Shown here one piece after another: positions 16,533 through 29,179 of a stretch of DNA of 64,000 nucleotides (its first letter is position 1; each line of letters starts with the position of its first letter). The DNA is taken from NCBI GenBank assembly GCA_025738555.1, contig JAOVFP010000023.1:248001-312000 (forward strand), in the 5' to 3' direction. The notes under the pieces are model-generated. The model saw only the letters and a list, made by a program, of their open reading frames with translations, ran no database searches and was not told where the DNA came from. Origin of the DNA: Cyathus striatus. Its lineage: Eukaryota; Basidiomycota; Agaricomycetes; Agaricales; Nidulariaceae. Made by a program: the position numbers and the translations under genes.

Positions 16533-17797
16533 TCAGAACGTCGAAAGATTGGAGAGGCTTCGGGCCATTATTATTGGTTCCGGTTCACGCGGGAACCGGT
16601 ACTGGAATTCACCATCACGGACGACGGGATTCGATTTCCGTGCACGTTCCTCCTGCTCCTCGCGTTCCATTTCGATTTCATAGAGTGCCTTGGCGCCCGG
16701 AACAGGAGGACGATAGCCCACAAGGATGGGGCTTTGTTTAGGTTCCCAACGCCCACCACCAGTGGCCTTGCAGAGTACGCTGGACCGCTTGAGCGGATAG
16801 GCATCGAGTTCGCCGTAGGAGCGCTCGAGGTCCAACGGAAGAGGAAGATGTGCAGTTCTTATTGAGACGCGCGTGGTGTGGCTGCCGGTACTATTTGAGG
16901 AAGTGTGAGTATGTATGCTGGAAATGCTGGGGGAAGGGCGGAGAGAACGGGGTGCGCGGGAAATGGAGGGATTGGGAGGGGTGGCAACGAGACTGCTGGA
17001 AAGGGAGCTCTCGCCACTGGAATCGGAGGAAAGGGGGGACTTGAGAACGGAAATAGGGTGAGAAAGGGCGCGCTTTATTGAGGGACGAACGAGATCGGGG
17101 GTACGAGGAGTAGTAGGGCAGCCGTGAATTTGGTCATAGCAGTCGTCACATACGCGGCAGGGCGCGATCGGGGAAGTGGGAGATTCAAATGAAGAGAGGG
17201 GAACGTTGCGAGGGGGCATGAGAAAATCGAGGTTGGACGTATCGAGAAGAGGGGTGGAGCGTGAAGTGCAGGCGCTGCAGAATACGCCGCCACACTTGCG
17301 ACAGTGCTGCAAAACATGGGATCAGCTGGGAGCAAACGAGGGGCCAGGAACGCGACTCACGTGTCTCCGTTCAAAGAGGGAGAAGCGGACGCGACAGTAA
17401 AAGTTGTCGCACTGGGTGGCGAGAGAATCAGGCTAGAAGAAGTGGAGGTCAGACGAGAGGGCGTGAGGGGATGTGATCTTGAGACAGACCTTCCAGAGAT
17501 GGTTGGGGAGAAGGATGGCGAGGTGCTCGTTGGGGCGGTCGAGGTTGGTGGTAGTGACGTGGAGAGAAGGGGCAGCGACGTCGAGCAGACTGGAGGAGGA
17601 GGAGGAGGGGGTGCTGTGGGAAAGGTCGGGAAGGATCTGGGGGGAGGCTAGAAGGAAGAAGGGTGAGAAGAGAGAAGAGAAGGGAGGGAAGAGAACAGAC
17701 GTACGAGGCGGGGAGAGGGGGCGTGGGGGGTTCTGGGGGCAGGGGCAGAGGCAGAGGGGCAGGGGCAGGAGGCGAGTGCAATGGCGAGTGCAGACAT
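16533..17797 (-). CDS. FYVE zinc-finger protein
   Basis: I place the start at ATG 17797 (MSALAIALASCPCPSAS), followed by three introns ending in CTTCTAG, CTTCTAG and TTTTGCAG. Splicing assembles a full FYVE finger: LWKPDSLATQCDNFYC with the WxxD motif, FSLFERRH joined across an intron to HCRKCGGVFC (giving the RRHHCRKCG basic signature), then CTSR and a last CRVCDDC pair. This finger binds phosphatidylinositol 3-phosphate, so the protein should be recruited to endosomes or the vacuole. After the finger comes a Ser/Pro-rich tail of about 200 residues with a conserved-looking block near LDAYPLKRSSVLCKATGGG. No RING, PX, kinase or VHS domain is visible, so I cannot assign it to Vps27, Pib1 or Fab1. 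The domain is secure, the exact start less so. Confidence 0.8.
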
Positions 17798-20700
17798 GGT
17801 TGGTGGATGGGACTGGGACTGGAGGGAAGTGTTGCTGTTATAATATATTGCGTGGATGGATCGGGGGAGATCTGGAGATGCTGATCTAAGACTCTATTTG
17901 ATCGATTGCCATGTTGCCCACATCCCTGCACATGCTCAACAAGGCAATTAGTTCCTCCCTCTGATCTCTACCAGATCCCTGCCCGATCCCTGTTTCACCG
18001 CCCACCTCTCTATCCCCACGCCTCCCTCAGTCCTCTATCACCTGTCTTGTCTTGTTCGCGTCCGTGCTCTGCTCAGTCCTCCTTGACAACCACCACCCCC
18101 CACCGTCGCCTCTCCCCTGCCCCACCCTCTCCCTCCCTGCAATCCCTGCGTCCCTCCAGCACACACAAACAATGCTTTGCCAAATACGACCATCTCCGCG
18201 GACCAACCGCGTCCTTCTTCTGACAGCCTTCTCCTAATTTAGCTCCCGCCCGTCACTCTTCTGCGCCAAACTTTTATTTCGTCCGTCCGCTCTTCCACAT
18301 CCGTCCTGGTTTGGCCCAAAAAATAGCCGGCACACCATGTGGCCCGTATATGGGCATGTGCTCGCCCCGCCTCCTTAACAAAGAGCCGCCCTCTTTTTCT
18401 CGCTTTGCGCTCGCTCGTCCCATATGCTCCCAGTCTGCGCACCTCTTAACCTTCACTCGACTCTATGCTTGTTCCGCCACCTATCCTTACCCGCTTCCGG
18501 CCTTTCCGTTTGCTATCCACACAGCAATCGCCGTCTTTTCTTACTCCGGACACTGGGGATCCGCCCTCTCGCACCCGGCAGCAAACGCTCTTACTCAACA
18601 CAAACTACATTCCTTCCATTCGCTAGTCCTATCTTTGTCTCCTTTCCGTCTCCCTTTTAGCCTCTCTGCAGCTGCTTGAGTATCCTCTAACGACCAATAA
18701 ATAGCCCAGCCTTCGAGTTGTACGACCTTCGCGTTGATTACCACCTACCCGTCGTCTAACAGTCGTCAATCGCCCGGACGCATTACAAATGGGCCCTGAA
18801 GTTACCGGTCTCTCCCTTTTCATATTCATCAGATATCGTTCCATGTCCAAATCTCAACCATGAGTTCCATGACGCGTTTTTTTGCAACCTCGCTGATGCA
18901 AAAGGCACACCACTCAACCGCTTCCCATCCCAAATCGTAGCAGATCCCTTGCTCAACGTGGCTCCGTCTCTCTCCCTCTCCGCTCCCAAACATTCCTGGT
19001 TCAAAGTCATTGAACAACGCTCCATAGAAATTGATCCTTGTATATCTCCACCTCTCCACCCTTGCGTCGTCCAACGGAGCTCTATGTAGCTCTTAATTCT
19101 CGTGACCAATTCGTACCGGTCTTCTTACTTCCGAAAACTTTGTACATTGAAGCAACAATTCTTCACAACGCCTCTTCTAACACGCCATTCCCTTCATTAA
19201 GCTCCAGTTCTTTGTGCCCCACATTCCCCTTCTTCCCCGACCTTGCTCTTCCCTGCCACAACCTTGCTCACCCGCCACCGCCCCACGCTTCCTCGTATTT
19301 TACTATCGTCGTATCCATCAGCCCCGGGCATCCGGTTGGAGTGCCGTCGTCCATCTTTTTACTTGCGACTAAGCATCGATGAAATTCATAGATTTTTCTC
19401 GATAATGTTCCTCCACCCCATTAGGTATCAAAAACCCTTTTTCTTCCTCACGCTCCATCTCATATTGGGGCTCGAGAAGTTTCCGCCCGTAAGCACTCTC
19501 GGACAAACCTCACAGGGTCATCAATATTAAATTCAAATGTCACGTGACCTTCTTGCCGTCCGCTGGAATCGCAACTTCCAACCGACTTCCGCCATTTAGC
19601 GGTCAGCGACGGCGGGGCGGCTGGGAAGGCAATGAATCGGAACTACCTTCTCCAACTTATCTGCATACTGCTCCACTGTTTTCTTATCTTCCGCCCCGCA
19701 TTCGCCCAAGGTCTCTCCATTCCCGAGGTTTGGGCTCTTAATTGATTCTGCCTTTTTTTTCTTTGCAATTACAAACCAAACTTTCATTGGCTCGTATGAA
19801 AATTGTTTGCCAACCCTTCATCCTGCCAGGAAATTTCTATTCTTCGCTTCAACCCTCTTGCCTTCATCTGTCGGCATTGGGATATTAACATAAAACCAAA
19901 ACTTCGGAACGATAGTTGTAACAGGTGAAAACCCTCACGGGCCACAACTTACAACATGTCCGTTCCGGATTCCTGAATGGCGGGGTGAGGGTCGTGGAGG
20001 AATGTGTAAAACTCAATTGAGGCGGGGTAGAGCTTCAACCAATGTGTACATAGTAAACCCTGAGAACTGCCGTCAACTCAAACGGCTATTACAAGTATGT
20101 ACCACTTTACTAACTATCTTCGGTCTGCACGCGCCCATCACCCAGGCAAATGCAAGGTCCCCGCTCCTCCCTACGCCCTCATAAACGCCCATGCTCTTCA
20201 CTAGAAGCAGCGGATGCGGCATCCGGCACGATTGTTCTGCGTATCATATATAAAGTAATGCCCCAAAGGTTGCTCTTATTTCAACGTAATAACAAAATAG
20301 GAACGTAACGCTGATAAGTAATTGACAAGACCAATTTTTCCATGCTCTTGATTGAGCTCCTTTGGCTCCTCTAACAGCTACATACTACATACTTCATGTA
20401 CTTAAGTAAACACGCGTGAAGCTTGAACGATCGCTTACTTCTGCTCTCAGATCTCGCTAGGAGAGAACCTTTGGAGATTCAAATTGTTAGCGAGATCCTT
20501 TAGGAAAGAAATTCGAAGTTCGCCGAATATCTTTTTAAAATGGATGCTATAAGTACTTGTAGTTATTGGAGTTCTGCGATGGAGCTCGAGGGTGAACTGA
20601 GTGATATACATTATGGCGTCAAGACTGCGACAGAATCTTCTATTAAGATCAATTGGCTCACTGAAGACAATGGGCCAATCGCAGTTTACTTACATTCTCA

Positions 20701-21752
20701 TTATTAATTATCTTCAGTAGGTTTGGTTATAAAAGAAACGCTTATTACTGGTCGATTAAAGCCTGCTAATATAGAGAAATCTTTGCGTACGGATGAAGAC
20801 TAAGTTATCCAATAATCTTCCAGTATACTTTCCAAGAACAAATCCCAGACGTGTGCTGCTTGCATTCCACCCCCATAAAGCAGGAGACGAGTAATATGCC
20901 GTAAGAATCAGATGCAAAAACGCGCAAAACAAGGATTCAGGCGAATTGAAGGTTGTGCTTTCCTCGGATAAGAATCTTGCAAAGTACCGTTTGGGAGCAT
21001 GAATTCAGATAAGAACATGCCGCTGAATAGGTATCTTTACAAAATCAGCGATTTCAGCTGAGCAAAGGAGCGTACTATAACCACATCTCGAAAGAAACAC
21101 CGAAGTGAAGTCATCCATCATTGATATTGATTGACAGCAGCTACTTAGATTCAAATGCCGGCGCTCAGCAAACGGCGTGTAACGAGAGAAAGATCTGAAA
21201 GGAAGATAATTCTCAGAGCATCTCTACTGAATTCTTGAGAAAACAGGATTAGAAATTTAGAATTCTCCGACTTCAGGTCCGCACAGACGTCGAAGCATGA
21301 GCACAATTTAGTAGCACCAGCCTAAGTGTACTTCGTACTGCAATGAAGTGTAGCGCCTATGGTACAACATTAGTAGCACCTGAATTTAAACCTCTGCAAG
21401 AACTTGAAGTTGTGGTAAGACTTTAATATCTTCGCAAGTTTACAAGTGATGATAAAGTTATTATGATTAGTCTAATGATCTGCATTGACGTCCCATGTGT
21501 ACCGGGGAATTATTTTAACCACAACAAAGAATGTGAGAGATACCGGAAGTTGCAAGTGTTTAACGTTTGCGATACTGATTGCTCCGCCTTCGTCGCAGTG
21601 ATGAATCAACTTATAATTATTATAACTTCAACCATATACGTACCACTGAAGGTCAAAAACAAGTCAGCATTGATGCCTGTAGTAGCATACCGTAAAGGTC
21701 ACTTTCTACATATCAAAAAGGACACGGCAACGTTGAACGTACTCCACTGCTA
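17798..21752. other. Large gene-poor stretch with strongly pyrimidine-rich plus strand
   Basis: Nearly 4 kb without a recognisable gene. From about 17900 to 19800 the plus strand is dominated by C and T. ORFs up to 122 codons there are low-complexity Pro/Ser/Leu translations and are not credible genes. It includes a perfect 10-bp palindrome gtCACGTGac near 19532 (E-box/CACGTG type). From about 19850 to 21750 composition returns to AT-rich; a 102-codon plus-strand ORF (21463-21771) overlaps the 3' end of the next gene and matches nothing I know. A short direct repeat tagtagcacc occurs at about 21309 and 21370. The left part should contain the FYVE-gene promoter. Confidence 0.45.
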
Positions 21753-23632
21753 TCACGCTGCAAGTTCATAACCTTCTATCGACGTTCCAGATTCTAAAAC
21801 ATATCGTTCCACCACGCCCAGTACCATCGCATATGTTAGTTCATCAATGTCTATTTTCGTGGGCGCATCCAACACTGATGCCACCTGAGTTTGCGTCTGG
21901 TAGTCGCTTGAAACTGAATCCGGCGCGGCGCTAACGCTTTCAGGCGGCTCAAGGGTGGAATGCATATTCTTCCGGACATCTGAAAAGCAATTCGAATCAC
22001 TTTGCATATAAGTGAAATCAAACATATTCTCATGAAATGGCGGTGGTTTGCAGTTGATCACGATCTCGAACAAAGCATCCAAAATCTTCTTTTCTAACAA
22101 AGAATTTACATTCTGACCAATGACATCTAGGATTTCTTATTACTGAAGAAAATCAAACTAAAATGGTCAATGACGAGACTCACCAGCTCTTCTAGAGGGT
22201 ATATCATACGCTAGAGAGTGCAACAAGTTGCAGATATACCAGATGGCATCTTTAGCCGCCAAGCGAGATGCAGCAGCCTCTGTTTCTTCGATGTCAGCTA
22301 TTTTCTGGATAACGGCAGCTTGGTTCCTAGATGAGATTCGAAGGATCGTTTCAAGCTCTCTAATTCCTTCTAATATCATGCTGGCTCGCAGGGTTTCGAA
22401 TTTTGTGAACGCAACGTCAGAGGCCAATGCATTTGAATAAGTACTTAAAATATCCTTGGATTGATTCTTCTGAAGTGATTTAAGCCATGTGGTCGATATC
22501 GTTTTGGGGTTTAAGCAGCAGCAAACACTCTGGATAAACGTCAGGACACCACGCCGTACGTCTACAGCAAGTTTCACGCCTTTTGACGTAGAGTCCGGTG
22601 AAGGAGTACTCATTTGGTTTGAGGAAGACATCTGGTGTAAAGCCCTGATGTAGCTTATAGATAGTGGCAAAAAAGAACGGGCGAGCGTAGTGGTGAGATG
22701 CAATAACTTATCGAAGAAAGTATCAAGAGGGTGAAGTGTAGAATCCGAGCTAGACGTTTCCCCGAAGACAAGCATCAGTATAGCTGTGGTACTTGATAGA
22801 TGGTAAACCACGGGAGATAACATGTTTATGAGCTCTAAATGCGACAAAACAGGATGAATTTTCCCTGAAAGCGGTCCCGCGAGCACAGAAGAAACAGCGT
22901 CGATGGCTTTGCAGGCGGAGGAGGAAAGTAAACACGAGTGGGATCGGGATTGGAGCGCCAAAGAGGTTGAACGGACGAAAGAATCAAGAGCCTTAATCAG
23001 ACAACCAGACTTAATCGCTGAGTAGCCCACACTTATGTGGTCTGGTTTTGTGGGGTAAGACATCGGGAAATGCAGACCAGCATGAGCACCTCACCGGCAT
23101 GCAATCCTTTTATAGCGGAACTCAGGTCCTGCATGAGGCGTGGCGTGGCCCTGTCAATTCCTGCGTTTCCCAGTTTCTTTTTTGATCTCTTTTTGCTTTG
23201 ATCGCAGGCCAATGAGGACTCGCCATCGATGTCTTCAGAAGCTTTATCAAGTGCTGAGGATAGCGAGAGCGATTCTGCGACCAAAGGTGAGACAATGAAC
23301 GAGATTTCCTACTGGTATACACCACTTGTGTGTTCGGCCTCATATTTTAATTCCAAATCTCTAACATTCTGTTCAAGTCGCAGGGCGTAATCTCGCCATG
23401 AAGCATTCAAGCTGGAAGGATGAGAGGCCTGAGACGCGGGAAACCAAGCACATAGATCTAAAGCGTATGCTTAGGAATGTGTCATTAGATGCACACCTAT
23501 GCATCAGCTAACTTTAGAATTTAAACACTAACCTGTGCAGCTTTGAGTACTTGGCTTAAACTTCAGAGCTGTGAGTGCCTGCGGAAAGTCGATGTCGGGA
23601 ATGAAATAAGCCGAAAAACAGCGAAAAGTCAT
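21753..23632 (-). CDS. Conserved-looking protein of unknown function; possible Mei4/Rec24-like
   Basis: Spliced gene from ATG 23632 (MTFRCFSAYFIPDIDFPQ) through four introns to the stop at 21753-21755. The N-terminus reads ALTALKFKPSTQSC, then ALDLCAWFPASQASHPSSLN and the amphipathic, probably coiled-coil WRDYALRLEQNVRDLELKY. A Lys-rich patch (KKRSKKKLG) and about 400 mostly helical residues without known motifs follow. The first ~75 residues recall the start of animal MEI4, a meiotic double-strand-break factor: a leucine/alanine-rich helix, KP, a second helix, then a Trp-led charged helix. This is similarity from memory in a short, low-complexity region, so I state it only as a hypothesis. 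The intron junctions keep frame, which supports a real gene. Confidence 0.6.
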
Positions 23633-24156
23633 ACAATTGCAATTCTTATGCGGTCTGACGTAGTTATGTCTTGAGAAGACATAATATATGTTAGCCTACG
23701 CACATTACATTGATTAAAACGAGGTTTTAGTGGTTGAGAATCGAGATTTCACGCTGGCGCACGTGATAATGCAAAATATGTTTGAAATATATTTAATATT
23801 CACAGAGAAGCAAAATAAATCAATTTATTTATAATATTTCAATGCATGCGATGTCACTTATCACTTGTCACAACTGACCTTGTCACACGAGAACGCGATC
23901 CGTCACACATCCACCTGAAATTAAACGGCGACACCGTTTCGCGTTCTCGAAATCCTCCCAAAACAATCACCGGATTTACACTCAAGTTTCAAGGAAATGT
24001 TTTGGTGTCATAAGAGCGAAGAAGATTACACGCGACCGTGTTTATAACATCAAAGGGGATGCAGAAATGAAACACTACAATGACACTACTCAATGTCGTA
24101 TACATGCACCAACGTTAAATGAGAAACTCGGACAATTACATCAAAAAAGACACTGT
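23633..24156. other. Intergenic, AT-rich
   Basis: Contains the 5' flank of the gene ending at 23632 and the 3' flank of the PHD gene. It is AT-rich around 23770-23850 (ttgaaatatatttaatattc and similar). A CACGTG site lies near 23759. No ORF of note. Confidence 0.5.
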
Positions 24157-27100
24157 TCAATCCTTACCACGCGACTCTCTGCCTTTCGAATGCATAACCG
24201 GCGAGTCTTCCAATACTAGTGCCTGTGGCATTCCAAAGGGTCGAGCAGCACCTGGAGATGCCAACAAGCGCGGAGGTTTATGAATATCGGTAATACCTCG
24301 TCGTCGAATAGGAGAATCGTCATACCCAGGACTGCGATGCAAGATATCGAAATCGGAGCTATGCATAACACCATCACCCTCTTCGAGATCTGAAGTTAGA
24401 GATCCAGAGCTTCCCATGCCCTTATGACCAACACGTCTCGATGGCGTTTGAAATAAGCCATTCGCCCTCATAGACCACGGGTTATTCTTGGGCGTCGCGA
24501 AGGATGTAGGGAAGCGAATTCCACGTGAGGGGGTAGAGGTCGGGTCAAATGGTGACTCATCTCCGTACACATCATATTCCAGCGATGTCTGAGTGTATAC
24601 CCTTGGACCTTGGTCATGATGTTGCGGTGTGGAAGGTCCATGTCTAGAGGAACCAACCCAAGATGAAGATGAAGATGTGAAGCCAGGATCAAAATCGCGT
24701 CGATCAGCCCTAGTTGGCGTCTTAGGTATCCTCGGTGCAGCCCATGTAGGAGAGTCTTGTAGAGAGGGCTGGTAGAAGGATGGATCGTATGATCGAATCA
24801 TACGCGGTTCTTCCATAGTCGGTACAAAGGTCGGTTCTCTGTGACTAACGGACTCTTCCAGATTCGGTGAAGGTGACCGGCTCTTTTGACAATTTTTGCA
24901 ATACCACGGGTCCTCTTCTCGTCCAAGCTCGGCGATATTTTTTATGCCTATACACTGCAAGTGGTACCAAGTTTCACAGCTATCACATTGTACAAGTTCT
25001 CGTCCGTCATCTCTTCCGTTACAGATGCATACAACTTCATCGTCACTGTCGTCCCTCGATTCCCGCTGCCTTCTCTGTGCCGATAAGACAGTGTCCTAAC
25101 ACTTCGCTTAGACAACAGGGCGGCCCTAGCATCTGCGGGATCGCTTGGAAAGATGCTCCGCTTCTTCGTATGAGTGGTTCTTGTGTCCACGGGGTACGCA
25201 AGTAAAGGGACCATCTTGCCTCGTCCCATCCTAGGAGGCAATGGCTTGTCAACTTCATCCTCATAAATCATACCCCACTTGGCAGAGGGAAGTACCTCTT
25301 CGTCCGCATCTTCCACTCTGCTTGTAGAGCCAGTCTCATCATCATCTTCATCGTCTGTGTCGCGATCCAAGAACCTCTCGATCCAACGCATTCTTTCCTC
25401 TTCCTCTGCTTTTGCTAACTCCGCTCTTTCTTCTGTCCTCAGTCTCCATGGGAATTCAGCATCCGGCCAATTGGGTTTCTCCAAAGGCTCGTCAACATTG
25501 GAATCTCCAGTCGCTCCCTTCCTATCCCTTGAAGCAGGCTCAGAACCCTTTTTCTTGCGTCGGCTGCCAGCTCGTTTCTTCGATGGAGATGGTTCTGGAG
25601 TTGCAGGTGAAGCGTGCTCTTCGTTCGGCACATCCAGTAGAACTCTTCCTTTGCCTTCAAGTTCTACTGGATATAGCTTGGAGTTTGACCCCTTCCCTTT
25701 GGAAGGACTGGACCGAAAGGCTTCAAGCCGCTTACGCTTTTTCAACTCCTTTTCGGTCAATGGGGGAGGCTCTTCAACTTCTTCAAGCAAATTAACAATA
25801 TTGGTGGAGCTAATGCCGCCGTTTGGAAGTGAAAGCGGCTGCGGTTGACGAACCCATTCGGCGGTTCTCTGTAAAACATTGAGTACCGAAGTGTGACACC
25901 CAAAAGAAGAAAGGTAACCTACATAACGTCCGTATCCTCCAGCCATCAAACTTTCCTCGAAACTCTCTTCTGATGTCTCTTGAAATAATGTAAGTCTCCG
26001 GCCTTTGTGTGGACTCTCCATAATGCCCACAGGAGGAACTCTATCATTACCATCATTTTCGAGAGACGAAGGATCTGCTTCAGATAGTGCTCGTTTGGCA
26101 CGTATAAGATAATCAGGTCGACGGCTTTCTGCGTCGCGGAAATGAGCAAGTCGACTCTCCGCCATAGCCTGGCGAATGCGCTCCATCTCCCCTCCCGCGG
26201 AAGACACGACGCCAGCAGTATTACCTCCTTCTGAAGGGTATAAAGATGGTGTAAGCCCAGAGGATACATTCAATTGATCAGGACGCGAAGGGGGGATTGG
26301 AAGTTGGAGTCAATACTACAGAATCAACTGACATTCCCTGCGATTCTTCAGGAAAATAGACATTTGCATGCAGAGGACTGGAAGTCGGTTTGATATTCCG
26401 CTCTGCAATCGCAAGCTTAGTCATGAAAGGTGAAGATAGTCGATGCGTACGGTCAGAACCTAAAATCGGTGATAATAAACGGGGGGGTGGAGCAAGGGGA
26501 GGAGCTGCATGTAACAAAGGAGATTCAAGCTTCACACTACTCAACAAAAGGCATGAAATATCTGGGAATAGATAAAGCGTAATAACTCACGAAGACGAAG
26601 TGGCGGTCGACGCGACGAAATCCAATGGTACGGATGTACTGGGGGGATGAATGTAAGCGAGGCTCTATCTCGGTGTGGGATTTACTTACTGAAACTGAGG
26701 TGTCGCAGTGGCCGTAAGTCGTGGTGGCGTGGCGCGAGAAACGTACGGACTATCGAGTAGCTGAGTCGACTGCCCATTTAGATAGCAAAAAACTGACCTA
26801 GATTCTGGTGTCATACACTGCTGCGACCCGGAGTGAGAGCGAGTTGGAGTTTCTTCGACACTACTGGCAAAGACTCGGTTAGCAAAACTAGCAAACTACA
26901 ACCAAGCTCATACTTACCGTCGCTGTTGTGATGGTAGATGCGATGCAGAAGAAGCTGTTGGTATCGATTGGAATAAACTAGAGGTCGAAGTTACAATAAT
27001 TTGGAACGCAGCAAACATGAAACGTACGGGGACTCTGGGTAGTACGAATGATCTGGTACGTAGCGGCCAAAGCTGTCCGGACTGAAATAAAAAAACAACA

Positions 27101-27476
27101 TCAGCTCTTTGTTCAATCCTTGCTTTGTATGGAAATGTAATATGTAGGGATAGCGAACTGCCTCACCTTTGAGGTGTGGGCAGATGGCTGTATTGTTTGC
27201 TAGAGAATGCCGGAAGCAACGGCTGAGGCTGAAGATCTTGCCTTGAAAAAAGGCTTACAAAATGAAACGAGCGGCAAAGCTGCTGGAAACATACCTCGAC
27301 GCCTGTGTTCCTGCAGCCTCTGTGTTAGTAGCCATGCCACTGATATGGCTGACTTCAGCGTCGAGTGACAACTTTTCTATATGAGACTGTTGTAGTGGCT
27401 GAGAAGAAGAGGAGGAAGGGACAGGAGTGTTGGTTGAAGTTTGAATGGGGTTTTGACCCTGGACGGCGGCAAGCAT
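24157..27476 (-). CDS. PHD-finger protein
   Basis: Exons from ATG 27476 (MLAAVQGQNPIQTSTN) run through several short Ser/Pro-rich exons. A long conserved region follows: YFPEESQGMSVD, NVSSGLTPSLYPSEGG, GGEMERIRQAMAESRLAHFR and FQETSEESFEESLMAGGYGRY. A charged middle comes next, then a PHD finger with VCICNGRDDGRELVQCDSC, ETWYHLQC and PWYCKNC near 24900-25060, and a disordered tail to 24157. PHD fingers of this type bind histone H3 tails, so a chromatin-reader role is likely. Two single-base frame breaks are needed: at a six-G run (26290-26295, plus strand) and near 25087, just before the finger. Introns do not easily explain them. Either the assembly has indels here or this allele is broken. 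Confidence 0.75.
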
Positions 27477-27759
27477 TTGAATGGTAGGAATAAATTAGTT
27501 CAAAAAGGCGGAGATTGATATTTGAAGGGGTTTCGCGAGATGTAAAAGTATGTCGTTATCAGATAGAAAAGCAACTCAGGATGCTGTGAAGTGTAGAGCG
27601 TAAAGAGAGAAGAAAAATGGTGGATGTCGCGATGGAGGACGACAAGAAGGCAATGATAAAGCCGTCTCCGAAACTCAACCATTCCAACATGTTCTAAATG
27701 GGATTATGTAATCACAACACTTACCAGCATTTCAAATTCAGTCTTTTCGCAATTCCGCC
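27477..27759. promoter_or_regulatory. Divergent promoter between PHD-finger gene and Dnmt2
   Basis: 283 bp separate the start codons of the PHD-finger gene (minus) and the Dnmt2 gene (plus), so both promoters must lie here or extend into the neighbours. A minus-strand 60-codon ORF (27500-27682) is low in information and not called. Confidence 0.45.
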
Positions 27760-29179
27760 ATGACTGTCAGGGCCCTCGAGTTTTACAGCGGAATAGGTCA
27801 GACCACACAAGCATTTGCCGTTATACATCTAATCACCACTTAGCGCTACAGGTGGCCTGCATAGCGCCTTTTCCAGGAGCAAGGTCGACGGCAGTGTTGT
27901 TGCATCCTTCGATTGGGATCAAAACGCTTGTCAGGTATACGCAGCTAATTACGATCCGAAAATCATTAAAAAGGTGTTAAACCATTTCAGTCTAGAGTAA
28001 ATAGGAGCTGACTGTCCTCCTAGGTAGATATTTCAACATTAGCTGCATCGGATTTAGCTTCGTTACACGCCAATCTATGGCTGTTGTCTCCCGCTTGCCA
28101 ACCTTACACCGTTTTAAATCCCAAGGCAAAGGGCGCATTAGATCCAAGAGCCCAATCTTTTCTCCATCTCATTCAAAATATTCTCCCTGAACTTGCCACT
28201 CTGAATGCCCTGCCTTCGCACCTATTGATGGAGAATGTTGCTGGTTTCGAGGTGCATTCTGTTTAAACATCTGTCGCAGAGCGTGGTTGATACATACCAG
28301 GCATATATATTGCTTAATCACAAATCCAGACCTCGGCCACTCGGCAAATCGCGTTGTCGATGCTCAAGTCCCTCGGATACATAGTCATTGAACTCTTGCT
28401 GACACCTCTGCAGTTCGGAATGCCAAACTCGCGTCTTCGTTACTATGTTCTTGCAAAGAAGGCCCCCTTAAAGTTTGCTAATGTCTCAAATGAAGATAGC
28501 AAGAGAGTCTGGCGACATATTCCGGGATCTGGTAATGACTGGATAGATCATCGAGTGGAATGTCTTCATAAACTAGACACGCATTCGTCAAATCTTGACT
28601 CATGTTTGCCTGCGCGCCCTCTCCAGGATTATTTAGATTCCGAATCTAGGAATGTTCATGCAATACCGGACAAAGTTCTCGTAAAATGGGGTAGACTTTT
28701 TGACATCGTTCTCCCTTCTTCTCATAGATCTTGCTGCTTTACGCGTGGTATGATCTTTCTCAGTACTAGGTGATAATCATTTTTATGACGGAGGCATATC
28801 AAAGGGTATACACAGTTGGTTGAGCGTGCGGGTTCAATATTACAAATGAATGCCTCACTGGATGTAAGTGGATTCCACCTACACCTTAAAATATCTTTTA
28901 TCTCAATCTTTTCAGACTGCTATAATCTTTGATGAATTCCAGAATGCTCAAAAAGAGAAGCGATCTGATGCTCTTGATATATTGCGGCCTTTGCACTTGA
29001 GATACTTTTCTCCTGATGAACTACTACGAATATTTGATTTCAACCCTGTCGATATGTCGACTGACTGGAACTTCAAATGGCCTAGTGGTATCACCGTCAA
29101 GACAAAGTACAAACTGATTGGGAATAGTGTCAATGTTCGAGTGATACAAATGTTGATAGACTACCTTTATGAAGAGTAG
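27760..29179 (+). CDS. tRNA (cytosine-5) methyltransferase, Dnmt2/TRDMT1 family
   Basis: Spliced from ATG 27760: motif I region LEFYSGIGGLHSAF, a Cys-containing motif IV SPACQPYT, motif VI ENVAGFE, the family-specific LTPLQFGMPNSRLRYYVLA, YTQLVERAGSILQ, and motif X KYKLIGNSVNVRVIQML, ending LIDYLYEE at 29179. The catalytic Cys of motif IV is present, although the usual PPCQ is PACQ here. Five introns join cleanly (for example the donor after FYSGIG and the acceptor before HSAF). Dnmt2 enzymes methylate C38 of tRNA-Asp and related tRNAs; S. pombe Pmt1 is the closest studied fungal case. A decayed partial copy of this gene lies about 6.6 kb downstream at 34740-35080. The gene converges on Gpi16. 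Confidence 0.93.

Noticed and set aside
17449..17931. 160-codon Pro-rich minus-strand ORF
   Set aside because: It is another frame of the FYVE gene's first exons and introns; the spliced FYVE reading explains the region.
18311..18679. 122-codon plus-strand ORF in the pyrimidine-rich stretch
   Set aside because: Low-complexity Ser/Pro/Leu translation expected from C/T-rich DNA; no conserved block.
21463..21771. 102-codon plus-strand ORF
   Set aside because: It overlaps the 3' end of the minus-strand gene, has no recognisable motif and no splice partners.
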